64,000 bases of DNA from UBA1227 sp963629305. GTDB lineage: Bacteria; Bacillota; Clostridia; Oscillospirales; Acutalibacteraceae. Made by a program: the position numbers and the translations under genes. Every line of letters begins with the position of its first letter. The first letter of the stretch is position 1. The notes under the pieces were generated by a model. It made no database searches, was not told the origin of the DNA, and was given only the letters and a program-made list of their open reading frames with translations. Positions 33,390-42,539 of this stretch are shown here, in pieces. The stretch is taken from contig CAVGIJ010000005.1 of the NCBI GenBank assembly GCA_963629305.1, positions 1 through 64,000 on the forward strand. Reading direction: 5' to 3'.

Positions 33390-34490
33390 ATGAAGCTTGA
33401 AGGACAGGTTCGTATACCGTCAGGATGCGCAATTTCCGCCGTTATTTCAAGAGACGGAAAACGCATGACAGGGGAAAAGATAATAGAGAGCATGATTCCC
33501 ATGCATGACAGATCAAACGGTCTCGGCGGCGGATTTGCCGCGTATGGGATTTACCCTGAATACAAAGATTTTTATGCATTCCATATTTTTTACAATGATA
33601 ATGACTCGAGGGTTGAATGTGAAAAATTCTTAAAGGACAGCTTTGAAATAGTAAAAGCTGAAAATATACCTGTAAGAAAAATACCGAGCATTACAGATGT
33701 TCCGCTTATCTGGAGATATTTTTTGGCACCGCTTTCATCAGTACTTACACGTCTTCAGATTGATGAGAAAGAGTATGTTGCAAGATGTGTGATGAAGATT
33801 AACACCGAAATAAAGGGCGCATATGTTTTTTCCAGCGGAAAAAACATGGGCACATTCAAGGCTGTGGGGTATCCAGAAGATGTAGGTACATTTTATCGTC
33901 TGGATGAATACGAGGCTTATTCATGGACGGCACACGGAAGATATCCTACGAATACACCCGGATGGTGGGGCGGTGCCCATCCGTTTGCGCTTCTTGACTA
34001 CTCCGTTGTTCACAACGGTGAAATTTCATCCTATGATGCCAACAGAAGATTTATTGAGATTTTCGGTTATAAGTGTACTTTGCAGACTGACACAGAGGTT
34101 ATTACATATATTGCCGATTATCTTCTCAGAAGACAGGGCTTGACTCTCTCTGAGATGGCATCCGTTATTGCCGCACCGTTTTGGAGCACAATAGAAGGGT
34201 GCAAGGAAAAAGACCTTGAAAAGGCAAAGGAATATGAGTATCTTCGTAGGATGTTCGGGAGCTTGCTTATCACCGGTCCGTTTTCGATAATTCTTGGTTT
34301 TGAGGGCGGACTTATGGCACTGAACGACAGACTAAAGCTTCGCTCAATGGTTGCGGCTGAAAATGGTGATAAAGTGTACATTGCGAGTGAAGAGTCAGCA
34401 ATTCGTGCAATGGACAGAGACGCTGAAAACTTCTACTCTCCGTCAGGCGGAGAGCCTATTATTGTCAAAGTGAAGGACGGTGCATACTAA
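33390..34490 (+). CDS. Glutamate synthase, glutaminase (GltB N-terminal type) subunit
   Basis: 366-residue class II amidotransferase domain that would release ammonia from glutamine for the next gene's FMN domain. The nucleophile is probably Cys13 (IPSG-CAISAVIS), exposed by removal of a 12-residue propeptide, as in other split or plant-type GOGATs. HGRYPTNTPGWWGGAHPFALLDYSVVHNGEISSYDAN is the expected glutaminase core. ATG 33390 is chosen over ATG 33381 because AAAGGA lies about ten bases upstream. Its stop overlaps the next ATG by one base. Confidence 0.9.
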   Translation: MKLEGQVRIPSGCAISAVISRDGKRMTGEKIIESMIPMHDRSNGLGGGFAAYGIYPEYKDFYAFHIFYNDNDSRVECEKFLKDSFEIVKAENIPVRKIPSITDVPLIWRYFLAPLSSVLTRLQIDEKEYVARCVMKINTEIKGAYVFSSGKNMGTFKAVGYPEDVGTFYRLDEYEAYSWTAHGRYPTNTPGWWGGAHPFALLDYSVVHNGEISSYDANRRFIEIFGYKCTLQTDTEVITYIADYLLRRQGLTLSEMASVIAAPFWSTIEGCKEKDLEKAKEYEYLRRMFGSLLITGPFSIILGFEGGLMALNDRLKLRSMVAAENGDKVYIASEESAIRAMDRDAENFYSPSGGEPIIVKVKDGAY

Positions 34491-35995
34491 TGGAAATGCC
34501 TTATTTGTTTCCCGACTTTGAAGTGATCAGAAATTATGACCGTTGTATAAATTGTCACATATGCGAGCGTGAGTGTTCAAATGAAGTTCACTTTTTTGAC
34601 AAGGAAAGAAATCTTGTGCTTAGCGATGAAAATAAATGTGTTGACTGTCAGAGGTGTGTTGTATACTGTCCGACTCATGCGCTGAAAATTGTAAAAAATG
34701 ACTGCACGTTTCGAGAAAATGCCAATTGGACCGGCAGTACTGTAAAGGAGATATACAAGCAGGCATACAGTGGCGGCGTTCTTCTCTCATCAATGGGAAA
34801 TCCGAATCCCACACCTGTTTACTGGGACAGGATCCTTATCAATGCGTCCCAGGTTACAAACCCGTCAATCGATCCGCTTCGTGAGCCTATGGAGACAAGA
34901 GTATTTCTCGGCAAAAAACCCCGAACTATAGAACGTGACAAAAACGGTAAAATCAAAACTGATTTTCCTCCGCAGATTGAACTTTCCATGCCCGTTATGT
35001 TTTCCGCAATGAGCTACGGTTCAATAAGCTACAATGCGCATGAAAGTCTTGCGAGAGCTGCAAGGGAGCTCGGCATTTGCTATAACACCGGTGAGGGCGG
35101 ACTGCATGAGGATTTTTATTGTTATGGCGAAAATACGATTGTACAGGTTGCGTCCGGAAGGTTCGGCGTTCACGAGGAATATTTGAACTCGGGCGCGGCA
35201 ATAGAGATAAAAATGGGACAGGGTGCAAAGCCGGGAATCGGCGGACATCTTCCGGGCGCCAAAATTGTCGGCGATGTATCCAGAACCCGAATGATACCGG
35301 AGGGTTCTGACGCAATCTCGCCGGCACCGCACCACGATATTTATTCAATAGAGGATTTAAGGCAGCTTGTGTATTCGCTTAAGGAGGCAACCGGTAACAA
35401 AAAGCCTGTTATTGTAAAGGTTGCCGCAGTGCACAATATCGCCGCTATTGCGAGCGGTATTGCAAGAAGTGGTGCGGATATCATCGCGATTGACGGGTAC
35501 CGCGGAGGTACAGGTGCTGCTCCGACGAGAATACGTGATAACGTCGGAATTCCGATAGAACTTGCACTCGCAGCCGTGGATACACGACTGCGTGCTGAGG
35601 GAATACGTGACAACGTTTCCCTCATAGTCGGAGGCAGCATAAGAAGCTCCGCGGACGTTGTAAAGGCAATCGCGCTCGGGGCTGACGCATGTTACATCGC
35701 CACAGCCGCATTGCTTGCACTCGGGTGTCACCTTTGCAGAACATGTCAGACAGGAAAGTGCAATTGGGGAATAGCCACGCAAAGAGAGGATCTTGTAAAA
35801 AGACTTGATCCCGACGAGGGGTATGAAAGGCTCGTGAACCTTATGACTGCGTGGAATCGTGAGATAAAAGAACTCATGGGCGGTATGGGTATAAACTCAA
35901 TTGAGGCGCTTAAGGGAAATCGACTCATGCTGAGGGGGGTCGGAATGACCGAAAAGGAACTTCAAATTCTCGGAATTTCTCATGCCGGAGAGTGA
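34490..35995 (+). CDS. Glutamate synthase, ferredoxin-FMN catalytic subunit
   Basis: 501 residues. The N-terminus carries two 4Fe-4S clusters (CINCHICERECSNEV and CVDCQRCVVYCP). The FMN-binding GltB TIM barrel follows (VMFSAMSYGSISYNAHESLARAA, GQGAKPGIGGHLPGAKI, ISPAPHHDIYSIEDL, IDGYRGGTGAAPT), with the 3Fe-4S motif CHLCRTCQTGKCNWGIATQ near the end. It converts 2-oxoglutarate plus ammonia to glutamate. The fused ferredoxin part suggests electrons come from ferredoxin or a partner rather than a GltD subunit, which is absent here. This split layout resembles archaeal and clostridial GOGATs. Confidence 0.93.
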   Translation: MEMPYLFPDFEVIRNYDRCINCHICERECSNEVHFFDKERNLVLSDENKCVDCQRCVVYCPTHALKIVKNDCTFRENANWTGSTVKEIYKQAYSGGVLLSSMGNPNPTPVYWDRILINASQVTNPSIDPLREPMETRVFLGKKPRTIERDKNGKIKTDFPPQIELSMPVMFSAMSYGSISYNAHESLARAARELGICYNTGEGGLHEDFYCYGENTIVQVASGRFGVHEEYLNSGAAIEIKMGQGAKPGIGGHLPGAKIVGDVSRTRMIPEGSDAISPAPHHDIYSIEDLRQLVYSLKEATGNKKPVIVKVAAVHNIAAIASGIARSGADIIAIDGYRGGTGAAPTRIRDNVGIPIELALAAVDTRLRAEGIRDNVSLIVGGSIRSSADVVKAIALGADACYIATAALLALGCHLCRTCQTGKCNWGIATQREDLVKRLDPDEGYERLVNLMTAWNREIKELMGGMGINSIEALKGNRLMLRGVGMTEKELQILGISHAGE

Positions 35996-36034
35996 TAAAA
36001 ATATTTACATTTTAACTTAGGATGGTATTATATT

Positions 36035-36754
36035 ATGTATGTTGATGCAAACAATTTAACATATACCGACATAAACAATTTTCTTCGAAAAGCGGATGAC
36101 AATTTCATCATAAAAAATTGTCTCGGTCATAGATTCCTCGCTGCCGGTCTCGGGAAAAAATCGGTCACTTTTGAGGGCATCCCGGGGAATGCGCTCGGTG
36201 CTTATCTTAGCGGAGCAAGGCTGGAAGTACTTGGCAATGCGCAGGATGCTGTCGGTGACACCATGAATTCCGGCGAGATAATTATTCACGGAAATATCGG
36301 CGACACCGCCGGCTACGCAATGCGCGGCGGAGAAATTTACATTGAAAAAAATGCGGGATACCGTGCGGGAATTCACATGAAAGAGTACAGGGATAAGAAG
36401 CCTGTTATTGTCATTGGCGGCCACACCGGAAGCTTTCTCGGAGAGTATCAGGCGGGCGGGCTTATAATCGTGCTCGGCTTATTTGATGACGGAAAACCGA
36501 TTGTCGGAAATTTTCCGTCCATGGGTATGCACGGAGGAAAGATGATCCTTCGCGGAGATGTATCCGGCATATCCTTTTCCGAACGTACAATTGTATCACC
36601 TGCCGGTGATGAGGACATAGCCGAGATAAGGCCGTATCTTGAAAAATATTGCAGGTATTTTGATAAAAAGACAGAAGATATACTAAACGAAAAATTCACG
36701 GTTGTTACACCGGACAGCAAAAACCCGTACAAGCAGATGTATGTTGCCAACTAG
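36035..36754 (+). CDS. Glutamate synthase, GXGXG-domain subunit
   Basis: 239 residues corresponding to the C-terminal beta-helix of GltB, a structural domain: GNALGAYLSGARLEVLGNAQDAVG, GEIIIHGNIGDTAGYAMRGGEIYIEKNAGYRAGIHMKE, then GNFPSMGMHGGKMILRG. The repeated G-x-G turns are clear. It completes the three-gene glutamate synthase with the two genes upstream; 39 bases separate it from the FMN subunit and no terminator intervenes. Confidence 0.93.
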   Translation: MYVDANNLTYTDINNFLRKADDNFIIKNCLGHRFLAAGLGKKSVTFEGIPGNALGAYLSGARLEVLGNAQDAVGDTMNSGEIIIHGNIGDTAGYAMRGGEIYIEKNAGYRAGIHMKEYRDKKPVIVIGGHTGSFLGEYQAGGLIIVLGLFDDGKPIVGNFPSMGMHGGKMILRGDVSGISFSERTIVSPAGDEDIAEIRPYLEKYCRYFDKKTEDILNEKFTVVTPDSKNPYKQMYVAN

Positions 36755-36771
36755 AAAGGACAGGTAAATCT

Positions 36772-37995
36772 ATGACATATTCACCGAAGGAGATTATGCA
36801 ATACATTGAAGAGGAGGACGTAAAGTTTATACGTCTTGCTTTCTGCGATGTATTCGGCAATCAAAAGAACATCTCTATAATGGCTGATGAGGTAGAGCGT
36901 GCGTTTGATTACGGCATTGCAATTGACGGCTCCGCTATAGCGGGATTTTCAAACGGAGTACATTCTGACTTGTTACTTCATCCTGACCCGTCCAATATTA
37001 CCGTTTTGCCGTGGAGACCTGATCATGGCAGGGTTTTACGTATTTTTTGTGACATAACCTATCCCGACGGCACTCCGTTTGAACCGGATCTCCGCCGACT
37101 TCTTAAAACACAGATTGAAGAAGCCGAAAAAATGGGAATAACCTTTTCATTCGGTACAGAGATGGAGTTCTACCTCTTTGAAAGAGACGAAAACGGCGTT
37201 CCGACAAGAAAAACATATGACAATGCGGGTTATATGGATATTGCCCCACAGGACAAGGGCGAAAATGTAAGACGCGAAATCTGCCTTACACTTGAAAAGA
37301 TGGATATTCAGCCTGAGTGTTCACACCATGAGGAGGGTCCGGGTCAAAACGAAATTGATTTCAGATATGCCGATGCAATGTCTGCTGCTGACAATGCAGT
37401 GACATTCAAATCAGTTGTAAATACAATTGCGGCGCGGAGTGGGCTTTTTGCCGATTTCTCGCCAAAACCCTTACCTGACAAACCGGGTAACGGTATGCAT
37501 ATAAATATCTCGGCAAAAGCCCGGTCGGGAGAGGATGTTATGGAGCCTATGCTTGCCGGAATTCTTAAATATATTTCCGACATGACACTTTTCCTCAATC
37601 CGTCCGCTGACTCATACAGGAGATTCGGCTGTGACAAGGCACCGCTTTACATCTCGTGGTCAAGAGAAAACAGGTCACAGCTTATAAGAATTCCGGCAGC
37701 TGTCGGTGAGTACAAGCGTGCCGAGCTTCGCTCTCCCGACCCAAAGTGCAATCCGTATCTCGCGTTTGCACTTATCATCCGCGCCGGACTTTATGGTATA
37801 AAGAACAATCTTAAACTCCCGGAACCTGCGGATATAAATCTTTATCAGGCATCTGATGAGGTTCTCAAGGAGTTTAAGTCACTTCCGAGGAACTTTGATG
37901 AGGCAGTTTCGGTGGCTAAAGAATCAGATTTTATTGCTGATGCATTGCCGAGGACAATCGTCGACTCATATGCAAATAACAAAACAAAAATATAA
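36772..37995 (+). CDS. glnA: Glutamine synthetase type I
   Basis: 407 residues, somewhat short for GSI-alpha (about 440). Motifs are VKFIRLAFCDVFGNQKN, AIDGSAIAGF, the metal-site FSFGTEMEFYLFERD, EEGPGQNEIDFRYADA, PGNGMHINIS and the ATP region SWSRENRSQLIRIPA. No adenylylation-site tyrosine loop of the enteric type is evident. With the glutamate synthase it closes a GS/GOGAT cycle in one operon, although a type III GS is encoded on the opposite arm. The ribosome site is AAAGGA; the gap from the GXGXG gene is 17 bases. Confidence 0.95.
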   Translation: MTYSPKEIMQYIEEEDVKFIRLAFCDVFGNQKNISIMADEVERAFDYGIAIDGSAIAGFSNGVHSDLLLHPDPSNITVLPWRPDHGRVLRIFCDITYPDGTPFEPDLRRLLKTQIEEAEKMGITFSFGTEMEFYLFERDENGVPTRKTYDNAGYMDIAPQDKGENVRREICLTLEKMDIQPECSHHEEGPGQNEIDFRYADAMSAADNAVTFKSVVNTIAARSGLFADFSPKPLPDKPGNGMHINISAKARSGEDVMEPMLAGILKYISDMTLFLNPSADSYRRFGCDKAPLYISWSRENRSQLIRIPAAVGEYKRAELRSPDPKCNPYLAFALIIRAGLYGIKNNLKLPEPADINLYQASDEVLKEFKSLPRNFDEAVSVAKESDFIADALPRTIVDSYANNKTKI

Positions 37996-38037
37996 AATTA
38001 CTTTACTGATAAAATAAACTACGGGGGGAGTTTTGCA

Positions 38038-38622
38038 GTGGATTTCAGAGACCATATATACAGTGTTTTACTGGTTTCAGCTTCTGAAAATTTCAATACA
38101 TCGCTCAAAAAATATCTCCCCGACAGCCGATACAGTCCTCTCGTCATTGCAAAGGATGTCGCAAGGGCAAAACGACTTTTGCTCGAGAGAACTTTTGATA
38201 TTGTAATCATAAACGTACCTTTGCCGGACGACTTCGGAATAAATCTTGCGCTTGATATCTGTGAAAAAACAGGTACAGGTGTTTTGCTTTTTATAAAGAG
38301 TGATTTTTATTCGGATATTTCCGCAAAAGTCAGTCCTTATGGTGCTTTGGTGGTTCAAAAACCTACCAACGGAGAGACTGTAACACAGTCATTGCTTGTT
38401 CTTTGCGGAATTCGTGAACGAATAAGACGAATGGAGGAAAAGACTGCTTCTTTTGAAGAAAAAATGGAGGAAATACGTCTTGTGAACAGAGCAAAATGGC
38501 TTCTTATCGAAGAACATAAAATGACAGAGGCTGAGGCACACAGGTACATTGAGAAGCACGCAATGGACAGGTGCGTGACCAGAAGAGTAATTGCGGAAAA
38601 TATCATTTCAACTTATAAATAG
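38038..38622 (+). CDS. ANTAR-domain RNA-binding antiterminator with pseudo-receiver
   Basis: 194 residues. Residues 7-120 have a response-regulator fold, but the acidic pair after strand 1 is missing (VLLVSASENF) and the phosphoacceptor Asp is Asn59 (FDIVIINVPLP); the late Lys108 (VQKP) remains. A coiled coil leads to the ANTAR domain (about 138-194; EEIRLVNRAKWLLIEEHKMTEAEAHRYIEKHAMDRCVTRRVIAENII), the RNA-binding module of AmiR/NasR/EutV that relieves leader terminators. It starts with GTG 38038, seven bases after GGGGGAG. Its likely targets are the hexaloop leaders of both nitrogen operons, including its own. Confidence 0.92.
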   Translation: MDFRDHIYSVLLVSASENFNTSLKKYLPDSRYSPLVIAKDVARAKRLLLERTFDIVIINVPLPDDFGINLALDICEKTGTGVLLFIKSDFYSDISAKVSPYGALVVQKPTNGETVTQSLLVLCGIRERIRRMEEKTASFEEKMEEIRLVNRAKWLLIEEHKMTEAEAHRYIEKHAMDRCVTRRVIAENIISTYK

Positions 38623-38648
38623 ATTTCAGAATGTGGGGGTAATTAATT

Positions 38649-40256
38649 ATGACAAAGTACATTTTTGTAACAGGCGGTGTTGTTTCCGGTCTTGGTAAGG
38701 GGATCACTGCCGCATCTCTCGGACGGCTTCTCAAGGCAAGGGGACTTAAGGTTGCGGCTCAGAAGCTTGACCCGTATATAAACGTTGACCCGGGTACAAT
38801 GAGCCCGTATCAACACGGAGAGGTATATGTTACCGAGGACGGCGCGGAGACTGACCTTGATCTTGGACATTATGAGAGGTTTATTGATGAGGACCTCAAC
38901 AAGTATTCAAACCTTACAACCGGTAAAGTTTATTGGAATGTACTCAACAAAGAACGCCGCGGAGAATATCTCGGATCCACGGTGCAGGTTATTCCTCACA
39001 TCACAAATGAAATAAAAGAATTTGTTTACCGCGTCGGAAAGAAAACAGACGCGGATGTTGTTATCACGGAAATAGGCGGTACCATAGGCGACATTGAATC
39101 ACAGCCGTTCCTTGAGGCTGTAAGACAGATTTCTCTCGAAGTCGGCAGAGAAAACAGTCTTTTCATTCATGTGACGTTGGTGCCGTTTCTCAGTGGCTCG
39201 GATGAACATAAGTCAAAGCCTACACAGCACTCCGTAAAAGAGCTGCAGGGAATGGGAATAAATCCGAACATAATTGTTCTTCGTTGTGATGAGCCTCTCG
39301 AGGAGTCAATTTTCAATAAGATTTCTCTTTTCTGCAATGTAAAGCCTGACTGTGTTATAGAAAATATCACACTTCCGTGCCTTTATGAGGCACCGCTTAT
39401 GCTTGAAAAGGCAAACTTTTCTTCTGTAGTATGCCGCGAACTCGGTATTGATGCACCAATGCCCGATCTTTCAGAGTGGACAGAGCTTGTTGACAGAATT
39501 AAATCACGTACAAACACAGTTAAGATAGGACTCGTAGGAAAGTATGTACAGCTTCACGACGCATATCTCTCTGTTGCCGAAGCACTTCATCATGCGGGAT
39601 ATTGTTATGATTCCGAGGTGGAAATTGAATGGATCGATTCCGAAACTCTTACAGGAGAAACATATAAGGATGTTCTTTCCGGGGTTGACGGTATAATTGT
39701 TCCGGGAGGATTCGGAAACAGGGGAATTGAAGGAATGATTCTTGCTGCAAAATATGCACGCGAGAACAATGTACCTTACTTTGGAATATGCCTCGGTATG
39801 CAGATTGCCGTTATAGAATACGCACGCCATGTTGCGGGATTAAGCGATGCATTTTCGGGCGAATTCGATGAAAATTGTAAAAACAAAGTTATTGATTTTA
39901 TGCCCGGACAGAGTGATGAGATAAACAAGGGCGGTACGCTCAGACTCGGTGCTTACCCGTGCATTATCAAGAGCGAAACGACCATGGAGAGATGCTACGG
40001 AAAAACGGAGATTTCAGAGCGACACAGACACAGATACGAGTTCAACAACGACTACAGAGATATTCTTACGGAAAACGGACTTGTTCTTTCGGGACTTTCT
40101 CCCGACGGCCGTCTTGTTGAAACGGTTGAGCTTACGGACAGACCGTTTTATGTCGGAGTTCAGTATCATCCGGAATTCAAGTCAAGACCGAACAAGGCGC
40201 ATCCACTGTTTAAGGGCTTCGTAAAAGCCTCACTTGACCGTTCACTCGATAAATAA
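38649..40256 (+). CDS. pyrG: CTP synthase
   Basis: Converts UTP, ATP and glutamine to CTP. 535 residues: synthetase domain opening with KYIFVTGGVVSGLGKGITAASLGRLL, DPYINVDPGTMSPYQHGEVYV and GGTIGDIESQPFLEA, then a class I glutaminase with PGGFGNRG, nucleophile Cys in FGICLGMQ, and YHPEFKSRP carrying the His-Glu pair. It follows the ANTAR gene by 26 bases without a terminator, so this glutamine-consuming enzyme may be read from the nitrogen operon. Confidence 0.96.
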   Translation: MTKYIFVTGGVVSGLGKGITAASLGRLLKARGLKVAAQKLDPYINVDPGTMSPYQHGEVYVTEDGAETDLDLGHYERFIDEDLNKYSNLTTGKVYWNVLNKERRGEYLGSTVQVIPHITNEIKEFVYRVGKKTDADVVITEIGGTIGDIESQPFLEAVRQISLEVGRENSLFIHVTLVPFLSGSDEHKSKPTQHSVKELQGMGINPNIIVLRCDEPLEESIFNKISLFCNVKPDCVIENITLPCLYEAPLMLEKANFSSVVCRELGIDAPMPDLSEWTELVDRIKSRTNTVKIGLVGKYVQLHDAYLSVAEALHHAGYCYDSEVEIEWIDSETLTGETYKDVLSGVDGIIVPGGFGNRGIEGMILAAKYARENNVPYFGICLGMQIAVIEYARHVAGLSDAFSGEFDENCKNKVIDFMPGQSDEINKGGTLRLGAYPCIIKSETTMERCYGKTEISERHRHRYEFNNDYRDILTENGLVLSGLSPDGRLVETVELTDRPFYVGVQYHPEFKSRPNKAHPLFKGFVKASLDRSLDK

Positions 40257-40282
40257 CATAAAGTTAAATTCGGAGGTTGATT

Positions 40283-42016
40283 ATGGCAGTTCATCAGCTT
40301 AAATCAAGATTTTATGACAGCGTCGATGATAAGCCGTGGCAGGAGTATCCGCGCCCGCAGCTTGTACGTGACAGTTACCTTAACCTTAACGGTTATTGGA
40401 AGTATGCGATAAGGAAAAAAACAGAACCGCTCGGCGAATATGATGGAGATATCCTTGTTCCTTTTTCGCCGGAATCACTTCTCAGCGGGGTTATGAAAAC
40501 TGTTACACCTGACGATACGCTCTATTATAAATTGGTTTTTGATGTCCCGACAGGTTTCATCAAAGAGAAAACATTGCTTCATTTCACGGCTGTGGATTAT
40601 GAGTGCAGTGTTTCGCTCAACGGAAAAAAAATCGGTGAACACCGCGGAGGCTTCTATGCCTTTACGCTGGATATTACAGACGCGATAAGATCCGGTGAAA
40701 ATACATTGACGCTTGAAGTTTGTGACCCGTCGGATACCGGTGTCGGAGCATTCGGAAAACAGAAGCTTCATGCCGGCAACATATGGTACACGCCTCAGTC
40801 CGGTATATGGGGCACTGTATGGATGGAGTCTGTAGTTGACGAGTATATTTCCGACCTTAAAATCACCCCGGACATTGACACCGACTCCGTAACCGTATCT
40901 GTAAGAACGACTTCGAAAAACATTGATGTTTCGGTTATTGACAACGGACGTGTGATTGCAAGCGGTAAGGGTAAAGACTGCGTAAAAATAAAACTCTCCG
41001 AATACGAGTTTTGGTCACCTGAAAATCCGAAGCTCTATGACCTTAAAATAGTTGCCGGAAAGGACGTTGTAAGCTCATATTTCGGCATGAGAAAGTTTGG
41101 CACGGGTAAGGATAAAAACGGCATACAGCGCCTCATGCTCAACAATAAGCCATATTTCCATAAGGGCGTTCTTGATCAGGGCTATTGGTCTGACGGAAAA
41201 CTCACACCTCCGTCGGATGAAGCCTGTATTTATGACATACAGATGCTTAAAGACATGGGCTTTAACATGATAAGAAAGCATATAAAAATCGAACCTCTGC
41301 GCTGGTACTATCACTGTGACAGAATCGGTATGCTCGTATGGCAGGACATGGTAAACGGCGGCTCGAACTACAACATGCTCTGCATTGGAATTCTTCCGTT
41401 TATAGGTCTTGAGTTTAAAGACACAAGACACAGAAGATTTTTCGCAAGAGAATCGGAAGAGGGCAGAAGAGAGTATGAGACAGATATGAGAAGAACTGTC
41501 TCTTATCTTATCAACTGTGTTTCTCTTGCAATGTGGGTTCCTTTCAACGAGGGCTGGGGACAGTTTGATTCAAAACGTATTTCCGGGGAAATAAAGAAGC
41601 TTGATCCCACAAGAACAATTGACTCGACCAGCGGTTGGCATGATCAGGGCGGCGGAGACTTTGTAAGTAAACATATTTATTTCACACCGGTATATGTTCC
41701 ACGCGATAAACGCTGCTACCTTCTTTCGGAATTCGGCGGTTACAGCAAGCCGACTGTCGGACATATGTATAATCCGTTTATGATGTTCGGCTATCATATG
41801 TATCCTACAAAGAGAATGCTTTCAAACAGCTTCAAGAAGCTTTTTGAGAAGAGGATAATTGCCAATGTAAGTCGTGGACTCTCCGCTACAGTTTACACAC
41901 AGGTATCAGATGTCGAAGAGGAAATAAACGGTCTTGTGACATACGACAGAATGGTTGAAAAGTTTGACCGTGATTTCGTTAAAGAGATAAACGACAGAAT
42001 CTTTATTGAAGATTGA
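40283..42016 (+). CDS. Glycoside hydrolase family 2 protein (second)
   Basis: 577 residues, no signal peptide. It has a jelly-roll domain (about 30-195), an Ig-like domain (about 200-275) and a TIM barrel with acid/base Glu in MWVPFNEGWGQ; the nucleophile is probably Glu in CYLLSEFGGYS. NRLMLNNKPYFHKGVLDQGYW is typical of the barrel start. It is shorter than the GH2 at 20049 and lacks the C-terminal beta domains; galactosidase, glucuronidase or mannosidase activity is possible. ATG 40283 follows GGAGG by six bases. It may be the last gene of the nitrogen/pyrG transcript or have its own promoter; none is obvious in the 26-base gap. Confidence 0.85.
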   Translation: MAVHQLKSRFYDSVDDKPWQEYPRPQLVRDSYLNLNGYWKYAIRKKTEPLGEYDGDILVPFSPESLLSGVMKTVTPDDTLYYKLVFDVPTGFIKEKTLLHFTAVDYECSVSLNGKKIGEHRGGFYAFTLDITDAIRSGENTLTLEVCDPSDTGVGAFGKQKLHAGNIWYTPQSGIWGTVWMESVVDEYISDLKITPDIDTDSVTVSVRTTSKNIDVSVIDNGRVIASGKGKDCVKIKLSEYEFWSPENPKLYDLKIVAGKDVVSSYFGMRKFGTGKDKNGIQRLMLNNKPYFHKGVLDQGYWSDGKLTPPSDEACIYDIQMLKDMGFNMIRKHIKIEPLRWYYHCDRIGMLVWQDMVNGGSNYNMLCIGILPFIGLEFKDTRHRRFFARESEEGRREYETDMRRTVSYLINCVSLAMWVPFNEGWGQFDSKRISGEIKKLDPTRTIDSTSGWHDQGGGDFVSKHIYFTPVYVPRDKRCYLLSEFGGYSKPTVGHMYNPFMMFGYHMYPTKRMLSNSFKKLFEKRIIANVSRGLSATVYTQVSDVEEEINGLVTYDRMVEKFDRDFVKEINDRIFIED

Positions 42017-42044
42017 TTTTGCTTGAGTGTAATTTATAAAAACC

Positions 42045-42080
42045 AAAAGGCTCAGAGGTTATTACCTCTGAGCCTTTTTT
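42045..42080 (+). terminator. Bidirectional terminator between GH2 and tRNA-Thr
   Basis: AAAAGGCTCAGAGGT and ACCTCTGAGCCTTTT form a perfect 15-bp stem. Six T follow on the plus strand and four A precede it, serving the converging tRNA-Thr. Confidence 0.88.
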
Positions 42081-42155
42081 GGAGCTGATAACCGGATTCG
42101 AACCGGTGACCTCATCCTTACCAAGGATGTGCGCTACCACCTGTGCCATATCAGC
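42080..42155 (-). tRNA. tRNA-Thr (GGT)
   Basis: A 76-base cloverleaf on the minus strand: acceptor GCTGATA/TATCAGC, anticodon loop CTTGGTAAG (anticodon GGT), T-loop GTTCGAATC, CCA encoded. Confidence 0.95.
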
Positions 42156-42279
42156 ATACAGACAAGATATCAAATTTTTGCGACTTCAATATAATATCAC
42201 GCTGCAATAAAAAGTTCAATATAAATTTTGCACCCAAATTCTTTTCTTTTCATAATATGTTTTGAAAGGAGGAGATTAT

Positions 42280-42402
42280 ATGTCTGAAATCAAAGAAGCG
42301 GTATGCGTTGATTGCAAAAGAGCAATTCTCTACGGAAGTGACGGCAGAGTCAAAATTTTCTCAAGTGAATTTGCACGTGAAGAATTTGACGAGCAGCTGT
42401 GA
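42280..42402 (+). CDS. Small CxxC protein, possibly frameshifted (reading may continue to 42490)
   Basis: A 40-codon frame behind a perfect ribosome site (AAAGGAGGAG, 42265-42274) encodes MSEIKEAVCVDCKRAILYGS..., with one CxxC. It stops at 42402. In the +1 frame the DNA from 42392 reads on as SSCEPDDPCDAFRKIKFPVDELAY... to a stop at 42490, right before a strong terminator, and looks coding. A one-base error or true frameshift near 42390 would give one protein of about 70 residues with four Cys. The function is unknown. Confidence 0.55.
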   Translation: MSEIKEAVCVDCKRAILYGSDGRVKIFSSEFAREEFDEQL

Positions 42403-42476
42403 GCCAGATGATCCTTGCGACGCATTCAGAAAGATAAAATTCCCTGTTGATGAATTGGCTTATAAGGTACAAAAGC

Positions 42477-42518
42477 GAGCGGTAACCTGAGTGTTACCGC
42501 TCACTTTTTTTATTTTTA
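42477..42518 (+). terminator. Intrinsic terminator after the small CxxC gene
   Basis: GAGCGGTAAC, loop CTGAGT, GTTACCGCTC, then ACTTTTTTTATTTTT. Confidence 0.87.
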
Positions 42519-42539
42519 TCGAAAATGATAAATCAGTTA

